Positions 36,289 to 45,890 of a stretch of 64,000 bases of DNA are shown here, in pieces. Location: the NCBI GenBank assembly GCA_038146865.1, contig JAYQSL010000007.1:1-64000 (forward strand), written 5' to 3'. The notes beneath the pieces are model-generated. The model saw only the letters and a list, made by a program, of their open reading frames with translations, searched no databases and was not told the origin of the DNA. Position 1 is the first letter of the stretch. Each line of letters begins with the position of its first letter. A program made the translations under genes and the position numbers. The DNA is from GCA-2709075 sp038146865 (GTDB lineage: Bacteria > Pseudomonadota > Alphaproteobacteria > MPNO01 > UBA2964).

Positions 36289-36953
36289 TGCCTTTAATTG
36301 AACTTAGGGGAGAATCGGCGGGCTATAGCGGCCAGACGGTTCTCTCCAATCTTGATTTCTCCATAGAGGCTGGCGAACGCATAGCTTTGGTGGGCGAGAG
36401 CGGCGCTGGTAAGACCACTTTGCTTCGACTTATCTATGAGAGGTCTGGTAGCAATGCGGCCCTTGTGCCCCAAGAGTTTGGCCTAGTGCAGGCTCTGACT
36501 GTTTTTCACAATGTTTATATGGGTCAACTGCATTGTCGCTCCATATGGAGAAACCTCCATAACTTGCTCAGGCCCAGGCGAGATGATGTCGCTGAAGTAG
36601 AGAAAGTCGTCGAAAAACTTAGATTGGGGGATAAGATTTTTACCGGCGTAGGGGAGCTGTCTGGAGGGCAGCAACAGCGTACAGCAGTAGGTCGTGCACT
36701 CTATCATCCGGGAGATCTACTCGTAGCTGACGAACCAGTCTCTTCGGTTGATGAACATCAAGCTCAGGAAATCTTAGAGACTATAAATGGGGAAAAAAAC
36801 ACGGTTGTGATTGCTATGCATGACCGAGCCCTAGCAATACAATTTGCTGATCGGCTGATTGGAATTAAGTCCGGAGAGATTGCTTTAGATGTTCCGGCAG
36901 CGGGCATGAAACCATCAGATCTCGATAGTCTTTACCAGGTTAGCAGCTCTTGA
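36288..36953 (+). CDS. ABC transporter ATPase (PhnC-like), selenium import
   Basis: 221 residues from GTG 36288, which shares a base with the preceding stop. Walker A is GESGAGKTT, the ABC signature LSGGQQQRTAVGRAL, Walker B LLVADEP, and the switch His lies in VIAMHD. It energises the fused permease encoded next (4-base overlap). The substrate is inferred from the selD/sen genes in the same run. Confidence 0.88.
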   Translation: MPLIELRGESAGYSGQTVLSNLDFSIEAGERIALVGESGAGKTTLLRLIYERSGSNAALVPQEFGLVQALTVFHNVYMGQLHCRSIWRNLHNLLRPRRDDVAEVEKVVEKLRLGDKIFTGVGELSGGQQQRTAVGRALYHPGDLLVADEPVSSVDEHQAQEILETINGEKNTVVIAMHDRALAIQFADRLIGIKSGEIALDVPAAGMKPSDLDSLYQVSSS

Positions 36954-38425
36954 AGGCTAAAAAGTCATCTTCACCGTTGGCGAGAACAACCGGGATTTTT
37001 TTTGGCATTGCATTTGTGTGTGCCTGCTTCTCCGACCTGGCAATCACAACGGTAGACCCCTGGGCCGAATTTAGCCGGTTGCTCGCGGGGATTCTTACTC
37101 CGGACTTTTTCTCCACCGATAGTTTAATGCTCTCTCTGGGGTACACATTGGCCTTTGCCCTTCTGGGCGTTGCGCTAAGTAATATCATAGGATTTGGGCT
37201 TGCCTTACTTTTCTTCAGTCGCACGGTCAGAGTGTTTTGTGCAGTCATTCGTTCAGTTCACGAGTTATTTTGGGCTCTTATTTTTTTGCAGCTTTTTGGT
37301 CTATCTCCGTTAACAGGAATACTTGCGATTACCATTCCTTACGCGGGTATAATCGCAAAAGTTTATGCCGAAATTTTGGAGGAGGCGGATCCAACACCGT
37401 TACAAGCACTGCCTGACGGTACAGCGCGGATATCTGCTTTTGTTTTCGTCAGATTGCCGGATGCTTTTGCTCATTTCAGGAGCTACTCAATGTACAGGCT
37501 GGAATGTGGGCTAAGATCCAGTGCTGTGCTTGGGTTTATAGGCTTGCCAACGCTGGGTTTTCATTTGGAGTCTGCCTTCAAAGAGGGTCATTATTCAGAG
37601 GTCTCGGCCCTCTTAATACTTTTTTATTTTGTAATTGCGACGATGCGTTTCTGGATGCGACGCCCTTTGCTTCCTCTTTACCTCATCATAGCGGTTATTA
37701 TTCTCCCTTGGGGGGCAGAATTCTCAGCATCAAATATAGTTCGCTTTTTAACTGAAGATATTTTACCTCACCCCTTGAGGGATCCATCGGCATCGATGGT
37801 CGAGTGGTTCCACCTAATCATTATTGAGCAAGCTGTGCCAGGTATTATCGCAACGCTTCAGCTTACAATGGTTGCTTTAATTGCAACTGGTTTGCTAACG
37901 ATGATATTTTTTCCACTGATCTCGCCGCTTCTTTTAGGGCCAAAGGCGAGGGGCATTGGGCATGTTTTTCTTGTCATAACGCGCTCGACACCAGAATATA
38001 TTCTAGCCTTTGTATTGTTGCAGCTTTGGGGTCCTTCGATGTTGCCCGCTATTGTTGCATTGGCTCTCCATAATGGAGCGATCATTGGCCATTTGGTGGG
38101 CAGATATACTGAACAGATTTCCCTTAGGCCAGATACGCCCGCAGGCGCCAATAGATATTTCTTCGAAATCTCTCCTCGGGTTTACCGCCCGATGTTGGCT
38201 CTGCTTTTTTACAGGTGGGAGGTTATACTACGTGAAACAGCGATCCTTGGAATGCTGGGGATAGCAACCCTCGGTTTTTATGTAGACAGCGCTTTTGCGG
38301 ATCTGAGATTTGATCGTGCTATGGTATTGATAGCGATAACAGCCGTATTAAATATTTGTGTGGACGCGATATCGCGGAAGGTTCGCAGCTATTTGCGTTT
38401 ACAAACGAGTCTGGAGCATCGTTAG
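36950..38425 (+). CDS. Fused ABC permease with two PhnE-like halves
   Basis: 491 residues from TTG 36950. Two copies of the PhnE-like permease fold lie in one chain: each half ends with an ATPase-contact loop followed by GFIGLPTLGFHLESAF (first) or GMLGIATLGFYVDSAF (second). About twelve hydrophobic segments are visible. The duplication makes the pair of membrane domains that usually comes from two subunits. Only 3 bases separate it from the SelD gene. Confidence 0.85.
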   Translation: MKAKKSSSPLARTTGIFFGIAFVCACFSDLAITTVDPWAEFSRLLAGILTPDFFSTDSLMLSLGYTLAFALLGVALSNIIGFGLALLFFSRTVRVFCAVIRSVHELFWALIFLQLFGLSPLTGILAITIPYAGIIAKVYAEILEEADPTPLQALPDGTARISAFVFVRLPDAFAHFRSYSMYRLECGLRSSAVLGFIGLPTLGFHLESAFKEGHYSEVSALLILFYFVIATMRFWMRRPLLPLYLIIAVIILPWGAEFSASNIVRFLTEDILPHPLRDPSASMVEWFHLIIIEQAVPGIIATLQLTMVALIATGLLTMIFFPLISPLLLGPKARGIGHVFLVITRSTPEYILAFVLLQLWGPSMLPAIVALALHNGAIIGHLVGRYTEQISLRPDTPAGANRYFFEISPRVYRPMLALLFYRWEVILRETAILGMLGIATLGFYVDSAFADLRFDRAMVLIAITAVLNICVDAISRKVRSYLRLQTSLEHR

Positions 38426-38428
38426 GCT

Positions 38429-40696
38429 ATGCAGTCATCAAAAACACCTGTGGTTAAAGACCTGGTTCTCATCGGGGGTGGACATTCACATGTTACAGTT
38501 CTTAAACGTTTTGCGATGCGCCCCGTTCCAGGCGTTCGGCTAACACTGATTTGTAGGGATGCACATACTCCCTATTCCGGGATGTTACCCGGTTTTGTAG
38601 CCGGTCATTATAATTTTGATGATGTACATATTGATCTTGGGGCATTGGCGAGTTTCGCACAGGCGCGTTTCTATCATTCCGCTGTGATTGGTCTGGACCC
38701 CATTTCAAAGACGATAAAATGCGATAATCGTCCTGATGTGCAGTACGATCTTTTGTCAATAAATACTGGGTCGGTGCCAGACGTATCCAGAGTTAATGGT
38801 GCCGATGGAAACGTTGTTCCTGTCAAACCCATAAATAACTTTTTAAGCCGGTGGGAAGAGCTAACTGAACGATTAATGGCCGCAAATGGTGCGACTCGAA
38901 TAGCTGTTGTGGGTGGTGGTGCAGGAGGTGTTGAAATCTTATTGGCAACACAGCACCGGTTAAAACAAATGCGGGAGTCGGTAAATCAATCGTCTGATGA
39001 TATAGAATTTCATTTGTTCAGTGACTCAAAACAAATTCTGCCCACGCACGGTCCCGCAGTTCGTTCAAATTTTGAGCGTGTTTTAAAAGCGAGGGGAGTT
39101 CAGCTGCATCTGGGTGATAGGGTTACCGAGGTTGAGCCGGGATCTCTCTGCAGCTCTTCAGGTTATCGTCTACAGGCAAACGAGATATTATGGGTTACTT
39201 CGGCGGGTGCGCCAGGATGGCCAGGAAAAGCCGGGCTTGAAGTAGATAAGGGTGGTTTCATCAAAGTCGAAGATACACTGCAATCGGTCAATCATCCTGA
39301 TATTTTCGCGGCAGGCGACGTGGCTACGATGATTAATCACCCACGCCCCAAATCAGGCGTATTTGCGGTCCGACAGGGTAAACCGCTGGCACGAAATCTA
39401 AGACGCGTGCTTTTAGGAAAAAGCCCGAAAAAATTTCGACCTCAAAAGCGTTTTCTGAGCCTGATATCAACAGGTGATAAAAGTGCCGTCGCTTCTTATG
39501 GCAAGCTCTGTGTCGGGGGCTCTGCAATTTGGAAGTGGAAAAACTGGATCGACTCCAGGTTTATGAAAAAATTTAACGACCTTCCAGAAATGGAGGAAGT
39601 TGAAAAGACAGATCTGCCAAACGGATTGGCCAGTGCGGAGGTTGTCCAGGAAATTTCTGCGATTGCGATGCGCTGTGGGGGTTGTGGGGCCAAGGTTGGC
39701 GCCACAGTGCTAACCCGAGCCCTTAGCGAGCTTAAACCCGCGCCCAGGAAGGACGTATTAATCGGCTTGCATGAACCTGATGATGCGGCAGTAGTGGAGG
39801 TGCCAGCCGGCAAAGCCGTGGTTCACACGGTCGATTATTTTCGATCAATGGTCGATGATCCTTTTGTATTCGGAAAGATTGCGGCTAATCACAGTCTCGG
39901 TGATATTTACGCAATGGGAGGGGAGCCTCAAACAGCTTTAGGCATAGCGACAGTCCCCTTTGGCGTTGAAGAAAAAGTAGAGGACACCCTCAAGCAGATG
40001 ATGGCCGGTGCGATGGAAATTCTCAACGATGCAAATTGTGCACTCGTTGGCGGTCATACATCAGAAGGTCCAGAGCTGAGCCTTGGCTTTTCCGTTAATG
40101 GTTTGATTGATCAAAAAAAGATTATGAGGAAAGGGGGACTTGAGCCCGGAGATAAATTGATAGTGACTAAGCCGATTGGTACCGGCACGTTGTTTGCGGC
40201 TAACATGAGACATAAAGCAAAAGGTCGCTGGATTGCGGCGGCCTTAAATCATATGTCCATGTCTAACCGTTTGGCTGCCGAATGCCTGGTGAAGTATCAA
40301 TCTCGATCTGCCACTGACATAACAGGTTTTGGGCTTTTGGGGCATTTGGTGGAGATGGTTCGAGCTTCGGGTGTCGATGTGAACCTGGAGCTTTCCGCAG
40401 TTCCGTTTATGGATGGTGCCGTCGACACAGCTAAATTAGGAATTTTATCATCGCTTCAACCTCAAAATGTTCGTTTGCGAAGAGCTGTGGCAAACTTAGA
40501 GGAAGTGGGAAGAGATCCTCGTTATCCGTTGATTTATGATCCTCAAACTGCTGGGGGGCTTCTGGCCGGAGTTCCAAACGCCATGGCGGATGAATGTGTG
40601 GATGAGCTAAGAAAAATAGGTTACACAGAGACCAAAATTATTGGTGAAGTTCTCGAACAATCCGAAAAACTCGAGCCGATCACGATAAAGATTTAA
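38429..40696 (+). CDS. selD: FAD-oxidoreductase/selenide-water dikinase fusion (SelD, SenC role)
   Basis: 755 residues. Residues 1-390 form an NADH-dehydrogenase-like FAD/NAD domain (GGGHSHVTVL near the start, GGGAGGVEI near 166, IFAAGDVA near 290). The rest is SelD: C416-G-G-C419-G-A-K422 places Cys419 and Lys422 like Cys17 and Lys20 of E. coli SelD, and VGGHTSEGPE follows. It makes selenophosphate from selenide and ATP; the oxidoreductase half may help supply selenide. It lies between the importer and senB/senA, fitting a selenoneine role. No in-frame TGA at the catalytic site. Confidence 0.93.
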   Translation: MQSSKTPVVKDLVLIGGGHSHVTVLKRFAMRPVPGVRLTLICRDAHTPYSGMLPGFVAGHYNFDDVHIDLGALASFAQARFYHSAVIGLDPISKTIKCDNRPDVQYDLLSINTGSVPDVSRVNGADGNVVPVKPINNFLSRWEELTERLMAANGATRIAVVGGGAGGVEILLATQHRLKQMRESVNQSSDDIEFHLFSDSKQILPTHGPAVRSNFERVLKARGVQLHLGDRVTEVEPGSLCSSSGYRLQANEILWVTSAGAPGWPGKAGLEVDKGGFIKVEDTLQSVNHPDIFAAGDVATMINHPRPKSGVFAVRQGKPLARNLRRVLLGKSPKKFRPQKRFLSLISTGDKSAVASYGKLCVGGSAIWKWKNWIDSRFMKKFNDLPEMEEVEKTDLPNGLASAEVVQEISAIAMRCGGCGAKVGATVLTRALSELKPAPRKDVLIGLHEPDDAAVVEVPAGKAVVHTVDYFRSMVDDPFVFGKIAANHSLGDIYAMGGEPQTALGIATVPFGVEEKVEDTLKQMMAGAMEILNDANCALVGGHTSEGPELSLGFSVNGLIDQKKIMRKGGLEPGDKLIVTKPIGTGTLFAANMRHKAKGRWIAAALNHMSMSNRLAAECLVKYQSRSATDITGFGLLGHLVEMVRASGVDVNLELSAVPFMDGAVDTAKLGILSSLQPQNVRLRRAVANLEEVGRDPRYPLIYDPQTAGGLLAGVPNAMADECVDELRKIGYTETKIIGEVLEQSEKLEPITIKI

Positions 40697-41633
40697 TTAA
40701 TTCCTTCCATTTTCTTCTTTCCAGTTCGGGTTCAAAAAGCTTTTGCCTGATTATGACTTGTGACTCCAGCTTATTTAAAAAATTTATGTCGTTCTCCGCT
40801 CGACCCAGAGTTTGCGCCAAATCGATTTCATCTCTTACCCTAAAGTAGCCCTCATAATCCTCCCCAAGCAGGCCTATATTTCCATCAATATCGGAGGCAA
40901 TCACCGGCAAACCACAAACGATTGCTTCCGATAAAACATTGGCGCCCCCTTCCATGTTGGAACTAATTATCATGGCATGGGATCTTTGGTATTGACGTCT
41001 TACTGACCAACGGGGCACCTCGCCTCTCCAATCAAAACGGGCATTAAGTGAAGCTTCGAGCCTCACTTTTTCTTCCCATTCTGCGTTATGTGCTTTTCCT
41101 AAGTGAACGATCCGGATCCGAGAATTTTGGGGTAGGAGGCGGGCGGCTAAAGCGGGGCGTAGGCTGTCTTTTTCGTCACGTAAATGACCGACTACGCAGA
41201 GTTCAAATCGGTTCTTCGACGGAGATCGAGGAACGGTCAGTGGATCTGATGATTGATAAATTACTTTTAATTTTGTTCGAAAAACCTCGGGTATGGAACG
41301 CCACACAAGGTCATGCAAGCATACCAAAGCGCTGGCCCTTTCCATTGACTCGTATGTTTCTGAGGGATGAGAGTTTTGAAAATGATAAATGTCTGTCCCC
41401 GCTAATAGAACGATGAGCGGACGATCTGGGTACGCGTCACTAAATGCTTTGATCGATTTTAGAGAGCGCCAGGCATGAATGGCGATCATCATGTCCGCGT
41501 TTGAGTTTAGACTCTCTGTTAAAACCTCTACCCGATGGCCTAGATCACGTAATATTTTGGCCCAACGAACGGCCGTCGCACGATTTCCGGCCCGGGACTG
41601 TTTCCCCGCGGGAGTGATGAGGCTAATCTTCAT
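40680..41633 (-). CDS. senB: SenB selenosugar synthase (GT-B fold)
   Basis: 317 residues. It begins ISLITPAGKQSRAGNRATAVRWA, the hallmark of the small glycosyltransferase family linked with SelD and now known as SenB. HAWRS and GGANVLSEAIVCGLPVIASD (donor-site E and glycine loop) also fit. SenB joins selenophosphate with a UDP-sugar to give a 1-selenosugar. It is antisense to its partners, overlapping the selD end by 17 bases, and its start is only 23 bases from senA. Confidence 0.88.
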   Translation of the reverse strand: MKISLITPAGKQSRAGNRATAVRWAKILRDLGHRVEVLTESLNSNADMMIAIHAWRSLKSIKAFSDAYPDRPLIVLLAGTDIYHFQNSHPSETYESMERASALVCLHDLVWRSIPEVFRTKLKVIYQSSDPLTVPRSPSKNRFELCVVGHLRDEKDSLRPALAARLLPQNSRIRIVHLGKAHNAEWEEKVRLEASLNARFDWRGEVPRWSVRRQYQRSHAMIISSNMEGGANVLSEAIVCGLPVIASDIDGNIGLLGEDYEGYFRVRDEIDLAQTLGRAENDINFLNKLESQVIIRQKLFEPELERRKWKELIKSLS

Positions 41634-41656
41634 TATCGCTTCCTAACTTGGTCAAG

Positions 41657-42970
41657 ATGCCTGAAAAAAAAAGTAAAGAATACCTTTCATCTATCATGCA
41701 AAGTGCCCATCAGCGAACAATGGAGCTGATCGACGGCCTCGATGCAAGTCAGCTGATAGGTCCTAAACTTCCTATCTTAAACCCAATGTTATGGGAAATA
41801 GGTCATGTGGCGTGGTTTTATGAACAATTTATCTTGCGGAGGGAATATGGCTATCCGCCAATGCTTGAGCGCGGGGACATCCTATACGACTCGATAGCGA
41901 TAGCGCACGACACGCGTTGGGACTTACCCCTCTATACTTTGCCCGAAATGAAAGATTACTTGGAGAAAGTATTAGATAGGTGTCTTAAGCGACTAGATGA
42001 TGGGATCGCCAGTGAACGAGACTCATATCTCTATCAATTCACCACCTTTCATGAAGACATGCATGGGGAGGCTTTTACATGGGCGAGGCAAACACTGGCT
42101 TATCCAACCCCCAGGTTTGCGGCTGACGGTTTAGGTGAGAATTGTGCAGCAACTGCCAGCCAAAAAACGCTCGATAACAGCGACGCACAAATCCCTGGTG
42201 GCATTTTTGAATTTGGCGCTAGGCGTGATGCGGCATTCTATTTTGATAACGAAAAATGGTCTCACAGTGTAAATGTAGCGCCGTTTCGGATGGCGAAGAC
42301 CCCAGTGACTAATCTCGAATTTTTAGAATTTGTTGAGGACGGGGGGTACGAAAATGAGTCCTTGTGGTCTCTAGATGGTATTGATTGGAGACAATCTGTT
42401 TCTGCGAATAAGCCAATTTATTGGCGACGGAAAAAGTCAGGCTCCTGGGAGATGCGGCGTTTTGATAAATGGATTGATCTTCCGATCAATGAGCCTGTAA
42501 TCCACATTAATTGGTATGAAGCTAACGCGTTTTGCAAATGGGCTGCACGTCGTTTGCCAACGGAGGTGGAATGGGAGTTCGCCGCAACCATGAGAGATGA
42601 CGGGACTGGAAAGCTTAAGAAATATAAGTTTCCCTGGGGTAATGATCACCCAACCCCGAACCACGCCTGTTTGGATGGTTATTCGCTTGGCTGTGTTCCG
42701 ATCGATCACTGTCAAAATGGTAATAGCTTCTGGGGATGTTCACATCTGATAGGAAACGTATGGGAGTGGACGAGAGATACCTTCGGGCCTTTCGCTGAGT
42801 TTGAACCGGACGATTATAAAGAGTATTCCGAACCACTTTTTGGTTCTACCAAAGTGCTTCGAGGGGGCGCTTGGACCACCCGTTCAAGATATGTCACGGG
42901 TAATTATAGAAATTATTTCCAACCTGACCGGCGGGATGTTTTGGCTGGATTTAGAACCTGCGCTCTTTAA
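41657..42970 (+). CDS. senA: SenA selenoneine synthase (EgtB-like)
   Basis: 437 residues from ATG 41657 (TTG 41648 possible). The N-terminal DinB-like iron domain has three expected His ligands: H50 (EIGHVAW), H132 and H136 (FHEDMHGE). The C-terminal FGE-sulfatase fold shows INWYEANAFCKWAARRLPTE and LRGGAWTTR near the end. SenA joins the selenosugar to hercynine, and cleavage gives selenoneine. By fold alone it could be an EgtB for ergothioneine; senB and selD next door decide for SenA. EgtD is not in the window. Confidence 0.87.
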   Translation: MPEKKSKEYLSSIMQSAHQRTMELIDGLDASQLIGPKLPILNPMLWEIGHVAWFYEQFILRREYGYPPMLERGDILYDSIAIAHDTRWDLPLYTLPEMKDYLEKVLDRCLKRLDDGIASERDSYLYQFTTFHEDMHGEAFTWARQTLAYPTPRFAADGLGENCAATASQKTLDNSDAQIPGGIFEFGARRDAAFYFDNEKWSHSVNVAPFRMAKTPVTNLEFLEFVEDGGYENESLWSLDGIDWRQSVSANKPIYWRRKKSGSWEMRRFDKWIDLPINEPVIHINWYEANAFCKWAARRLPTEVEWEFAATMRDDGTGKLKKYKFPWGNDHPTPNHACLDGYSLGCVPIDHCQNGNSFWGCSHLIGNVWEWTRDTFGPFAEFEPDDYKEYSEPLFGSTKVLRGGAWTTRSRYVTGNYRNYFQPDRRDVLAGFRTCAL

Positions 42971-42973
42971 GAG

Positions 42974-43840
42974 CTAGATTTTTCCACTTTCTTTCCATGC
43001 TTTTTCCAGTGGGGTTTTACGCTCTGGCGTCGTAAAGATAACCGGCTCTCGACAACCTTCTGCGGCCTGGTCAGGGGTCAGGGACTCATCCCATCTTTCT
43101 GCCACGTATCTGCATCCGGTAATGCCATCTGAGGCAGAGGAAGCTAACCAAACCGATGGTTTTTTTATCACCTTTGGATCTAATCCCCGACCCTCTATTT
43201 TACCGGTTCCAAATTTGGTGTCGACGGCTCCACCAGGGCTTAATGTGTTGACGGTGATGCCAGTATCATAAAGCCATTCAGCCCATGCTATTGTCGCGGC
43301 ATCAAGCGCTGCTTTCGATGGACCGTAAGGGGTTATTGCCTTCCGGTGCATAGAGTCGGTTCGCTTAGATATATTAATAATCCTTCCCCAACCTTCTTTC
43401 GAAATGAATTTTCCTGCCGCATGCATCATGAGAAAAGGCCCTAGAACATTGGTGTCTATGACATCCCTAAAACCCTTCGGATCCACATCCCAAAGATTTA
43501 AAGACCCGTCACCATGGTGAACGTAGCGCCCCGCTTTTCCTGCGTTGTTGACTAGAATGTGCAGGTGGCCAAACTTATCGATAGTTTCGGAGACTGATTT
43601 CAAGCAATCTTTCTCTGAGGTTACATCCGCGACTACGCAGTGTGCTGTCGATCCTAGTTTTTCAACAAGAGCTTTTGTTTCTTGCAATTCCGCATCAATT
43701 AATAGCTTGTCCTCATCGGCTGCGGCAGCCGCGGTTAATGTGATTGCTGATATGCCGGCTTCAGCAAAAGCGACAGCCATCTCTCTGCCTAATCCTCGAG
43801 ATCCGCCTGTTATAAGCGCGATTTTTCCTTCAAGATTCAT
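42974..43840 (-). CDS. Short-chain dehydrogenase, extended C-terminus
   Basis: 288 residues: TGGSRGLG for NAD(P), NNAGKAG, ISKRTDS and catalytic Y-G-P-S-K. About 35 extra residues at the C-terminus are unlike typical 250-residue members. It lies 9 bases after the aldolase/dehydrogenase fusion and converges with senA (3-base gap). It may handle an aldehyde or ketone of the MTA-linked pathway; the substrate is not evident. Confidence 0.8.
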   Translation of the reverse strand: MNLEGKIALITGGSRGLGREMAVAFAEAGISAITLTAAAAADEDKLLIDAELQETKALVEKLGSTAHCVVADVTSEKDCLKSVSETIDKFGHLHILVNNAGKAGRYVHHGDGSLNLWDVDPKGFRDVIDTNVLGPFLMMHAAGKFISKEGWGRIINISKRTDSMHRKAITPYGPSKAALDAATIAWAEWLYDTGITVNTLSPGGAVDTKFGTGKIEGRGLDPKVIKKPSVWLASSASDGITGCRYVAERWDESLTPDQAAEGCREPVIFTTPERKTPLEKAWKESGKI

Positions 43841-43849
43841 TTAAATATC

Positions 43850-45886
43850 CTACCTGAGTGATGCCTCAATATTACCACCATCTACGGTGAGTATGGCTGC
43901 GGTTGTTTTTTCTGCAATAGCCAAGTCAAAGAACGCCTGCGCAACATCATCTACTGATACCTCTCGTCCTAACAAATTACCCGACATGTATTCTTCTTCG
44001 GATAAACCTCGAGCTTGCGCGCGTTCCGCAATCATTGAGCCGGTTAGCAGGCCACTGCGTATTCTATCCGCGTTTACAGCCGAGGACCGAATTCCTTCTC
44101 TCCCGTAATCTAATGCATATTGTTTCATGAGGAATAATGTGGCGGCTTTAGGTAGCCCATACGGGCCAAAATTTTTGCCCGGATTTATTGCTTGTTTTGA
44201 GGTATTAAAAAGTAGGCAGCCGCCTATACCTTGTGCCCGGAATATTTTTACCGCTGCTTGAGCTGCGGCTTGATGTGCGAAAAAATTAAGTTCAAAACTT
44301 TTCCGAAGCAGTGCCGGTTCAACTTCCCCTATTCTTCCTTGCCAGGCCGCACCCGCGTTAGAAATCAAAATATCTAATCCACCAAAAGTTTCAGCAATCT
44401 GATCAAAGGCTGCATTCAGCGCGCCTTCATTTGTTACGTCACATCCGATACCGATCCCGCCCAATTGTTCGGCGACTTTAATTGCGAGATTCTCATTTAG
44501 ATCAATTATGGCGACTGTTGCGCCCTCTTTCGCAAATCGTTTAGCCGTAGCAGCACCAATTCCTGAGCCACCACCTGTAATTGCAACGATTTTGCGTCCG
44601 AGTGGTTTTTCATCAGACTTCCCTAGTTTTGCTTGTTCTAAGGACCAGTACTCAATATCAAATATATCTGCTTCAGGAATTACCTCATATGTTCCTATTT
44701 CTTCCGCATCCATTATTACCGATATGTTATTCTCTGCCAGGTCAGCAGCGATTGATGCGGATGTTCTGGAGTTTCCCAGTCCAAATAATCCAACGCCTGG
44801 TACAAGAATAATCCTTGGCATTGGATCTAGCCTGATCTTCCGATTTTCCTGAGTCCTGTTGTGGCGCTCAAAATAGTCGTCATAGTCCGACTGATATTTT
44901 TCAAGCGCAATTTTTGCCCCCGATTTGAACGCACTCAAATCGTCTGAAAGTGGGGCAGGGACGATTAATGGCTTGGGTTTCGTCCGGATTACATGGTCTG
45001 GTGTAACGGTTCCTTGTTGACTATATCTTGCCAGTTCTTCCCCGTTCACATATTTGAGAATTGCGTCATTGCTTCTGAATTCCATTATCATGGGCTTATG
45101 GCGGTCAAAAGCGCACAGTCCCCGAAGAAGGGGTGCAATGCTTGCCACAGATATGGTTTTTTTTGATATGTCGGTAGATGGAAAGGTTTTGGATTTGCGC
45201 TTCGTAATTTCGGTTTCTGCAAGTGTAACCATTTCGATCATGCGGTCGTAGGCTTCCTGTGCGGTGTCGCCAAAGGTAAAGATGCCGTGCTTTAACAGGA
45301 TTAGCCCGTCAACCTTTGGATTGTTTTCGAATATTTCTTTAGCTTTTTTTGCAAGCGCGAAACCTGGCATAATGTAGGGCACATAGCCCATCCGATTGCC
45401 AAATATTTCTTCGCAAATTGCATCACCGTGCTTTTGATCTGTAAGGGCTAGGATAGCGTTGGCGTGAGTATGATCTACAAATTTGTGAGGTAGAAAAGCA
45501 TGCAACAAGGTTTCGACAGAAGGATTTGGAGCAGAGGAATTCAATAAGTTAATACGTTGGGCATTTACCATATTTTCATCTGAGAGCGCCTCAAGCTTTG
45601 CGAGCTCTCGAATATTTTGGAGCCTTACAGCAGGGAGTCCTGGTGGCTCAATAACGCTTAGGTCCCAACCACTTCCTTTTACGCACAGAACCTCTGTCTC
45701 CATACCGACGGTGTCATAAAGGGATGTTTTGACTGACGTATTTCCGCCCCCATGCAAGACCAATTTCTCCTCTCGGCCAAGAAGGCGCGAGGAATAAACC
45801 CTGAGCGCTATATCTTCGTTGCAATCGTCTCCTTTGAACCGTTCTATATATTCTTGCGCTTTTCGGTCGGACCAACGGTTTTCCAT
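43850..45886 (-). CDS. Fused class II aldolase / short-chain dehydrogenase
   Basis: 678 residues. The N-terminal class II aldolase has zinc ligands H139 and H141 (DHTHAN), probably H200 (LLKHG), and Glu125 (SVETLLH) in the catalytic place. From about 436 a second domain shows TGGGSGIG, ISNAGAAW and Y-G-L-P-K. The known fusion of this kind cleaves rhamnulose-1-phosphate and oxidises lactaldehyde. Here mtnA and mtnP follow in the operon (4 and 9 bases), so methylthioribulose- or deoxyribulose-1-phosphate is the likelier substrate, giving DHAP plus an aldehyde. Confidence 0.85.
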   Translation of the reverse strand: MENRWSDRKAQEYIERFKGDDCNEDIALRVYSSRLLGREEKLVLHGGGNTSVKTSLYDTVGMETEVLCVKGSGWDLSVIEPPGLPAVRLQNIRELAKLEALSDENMVNAQRINLLNSSAPNPSVETLLHAFLPHKFVDHTHANAILALTDQKHGDAICEEIFGNRMGYVPYIMPGFALAKKAKEIFENNPKVDGLILLKHGIFTFGDTAQEAYDRMIEMVTLAETEITKRKSKTFPSTDISKKTISVASIAPLLRGLCAFDRHKPMIMEFRSNDAILKYVNGEELARYSQQGTVTPDHVIRTKPKPLIVPAPLSDDLSAFKSGAKIALEKYQSDYDDYFERHNRTQENRKIRLDPMPRIILVPGVGLFGLGNSRTSASIAADLAENNISVIMDAEEIGTYEVIPEADIFDIEYWSLEQAKLGKSDEKPLGRKIVAITGGGSGIGAATAKRFAKEGATVAIIDLNENLAIKVAEQLGGIGIGCDVTNEGALNAAFDQIAETFGGLDILISNAGAAWQGRIGEVEPALLRKSFELNFFAHQAAAQAAVKIFRAQGIGGCLLFNTSKQAINPGKNFGPYGLPKAATLFLMKQYALDYGREGIRSSAVNADRIRSGLLTGSMIAERAQARGLSEEEYMSGNLLGREVSVDDVAQAFFDLAIAEKTTAAILTVDGGNIEASLR

Positions 45887-45890
45887 TTTT

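Noticed and set aside
38429..40696. Selenocysteine codon in SelD
   Set aside because: The catalytic position is an ordinary Cys codon (TGT, residue 419) and the frame has no internal TGA.
41657..42970. EgtB for ergothioneine rather than SenA
   Set aside because: SenB and SelD lie next door and EgtA/C/D/E genes are absent, so selenoneine synthase fits better; fold alone cannot decide.
42962..42985. Terminator between senA and the dehydrogenase gene
   Set aside because: GCTCTT and AAGAGC are separated by one base, too tight for a real hairpin loop, though a short T-run follows.
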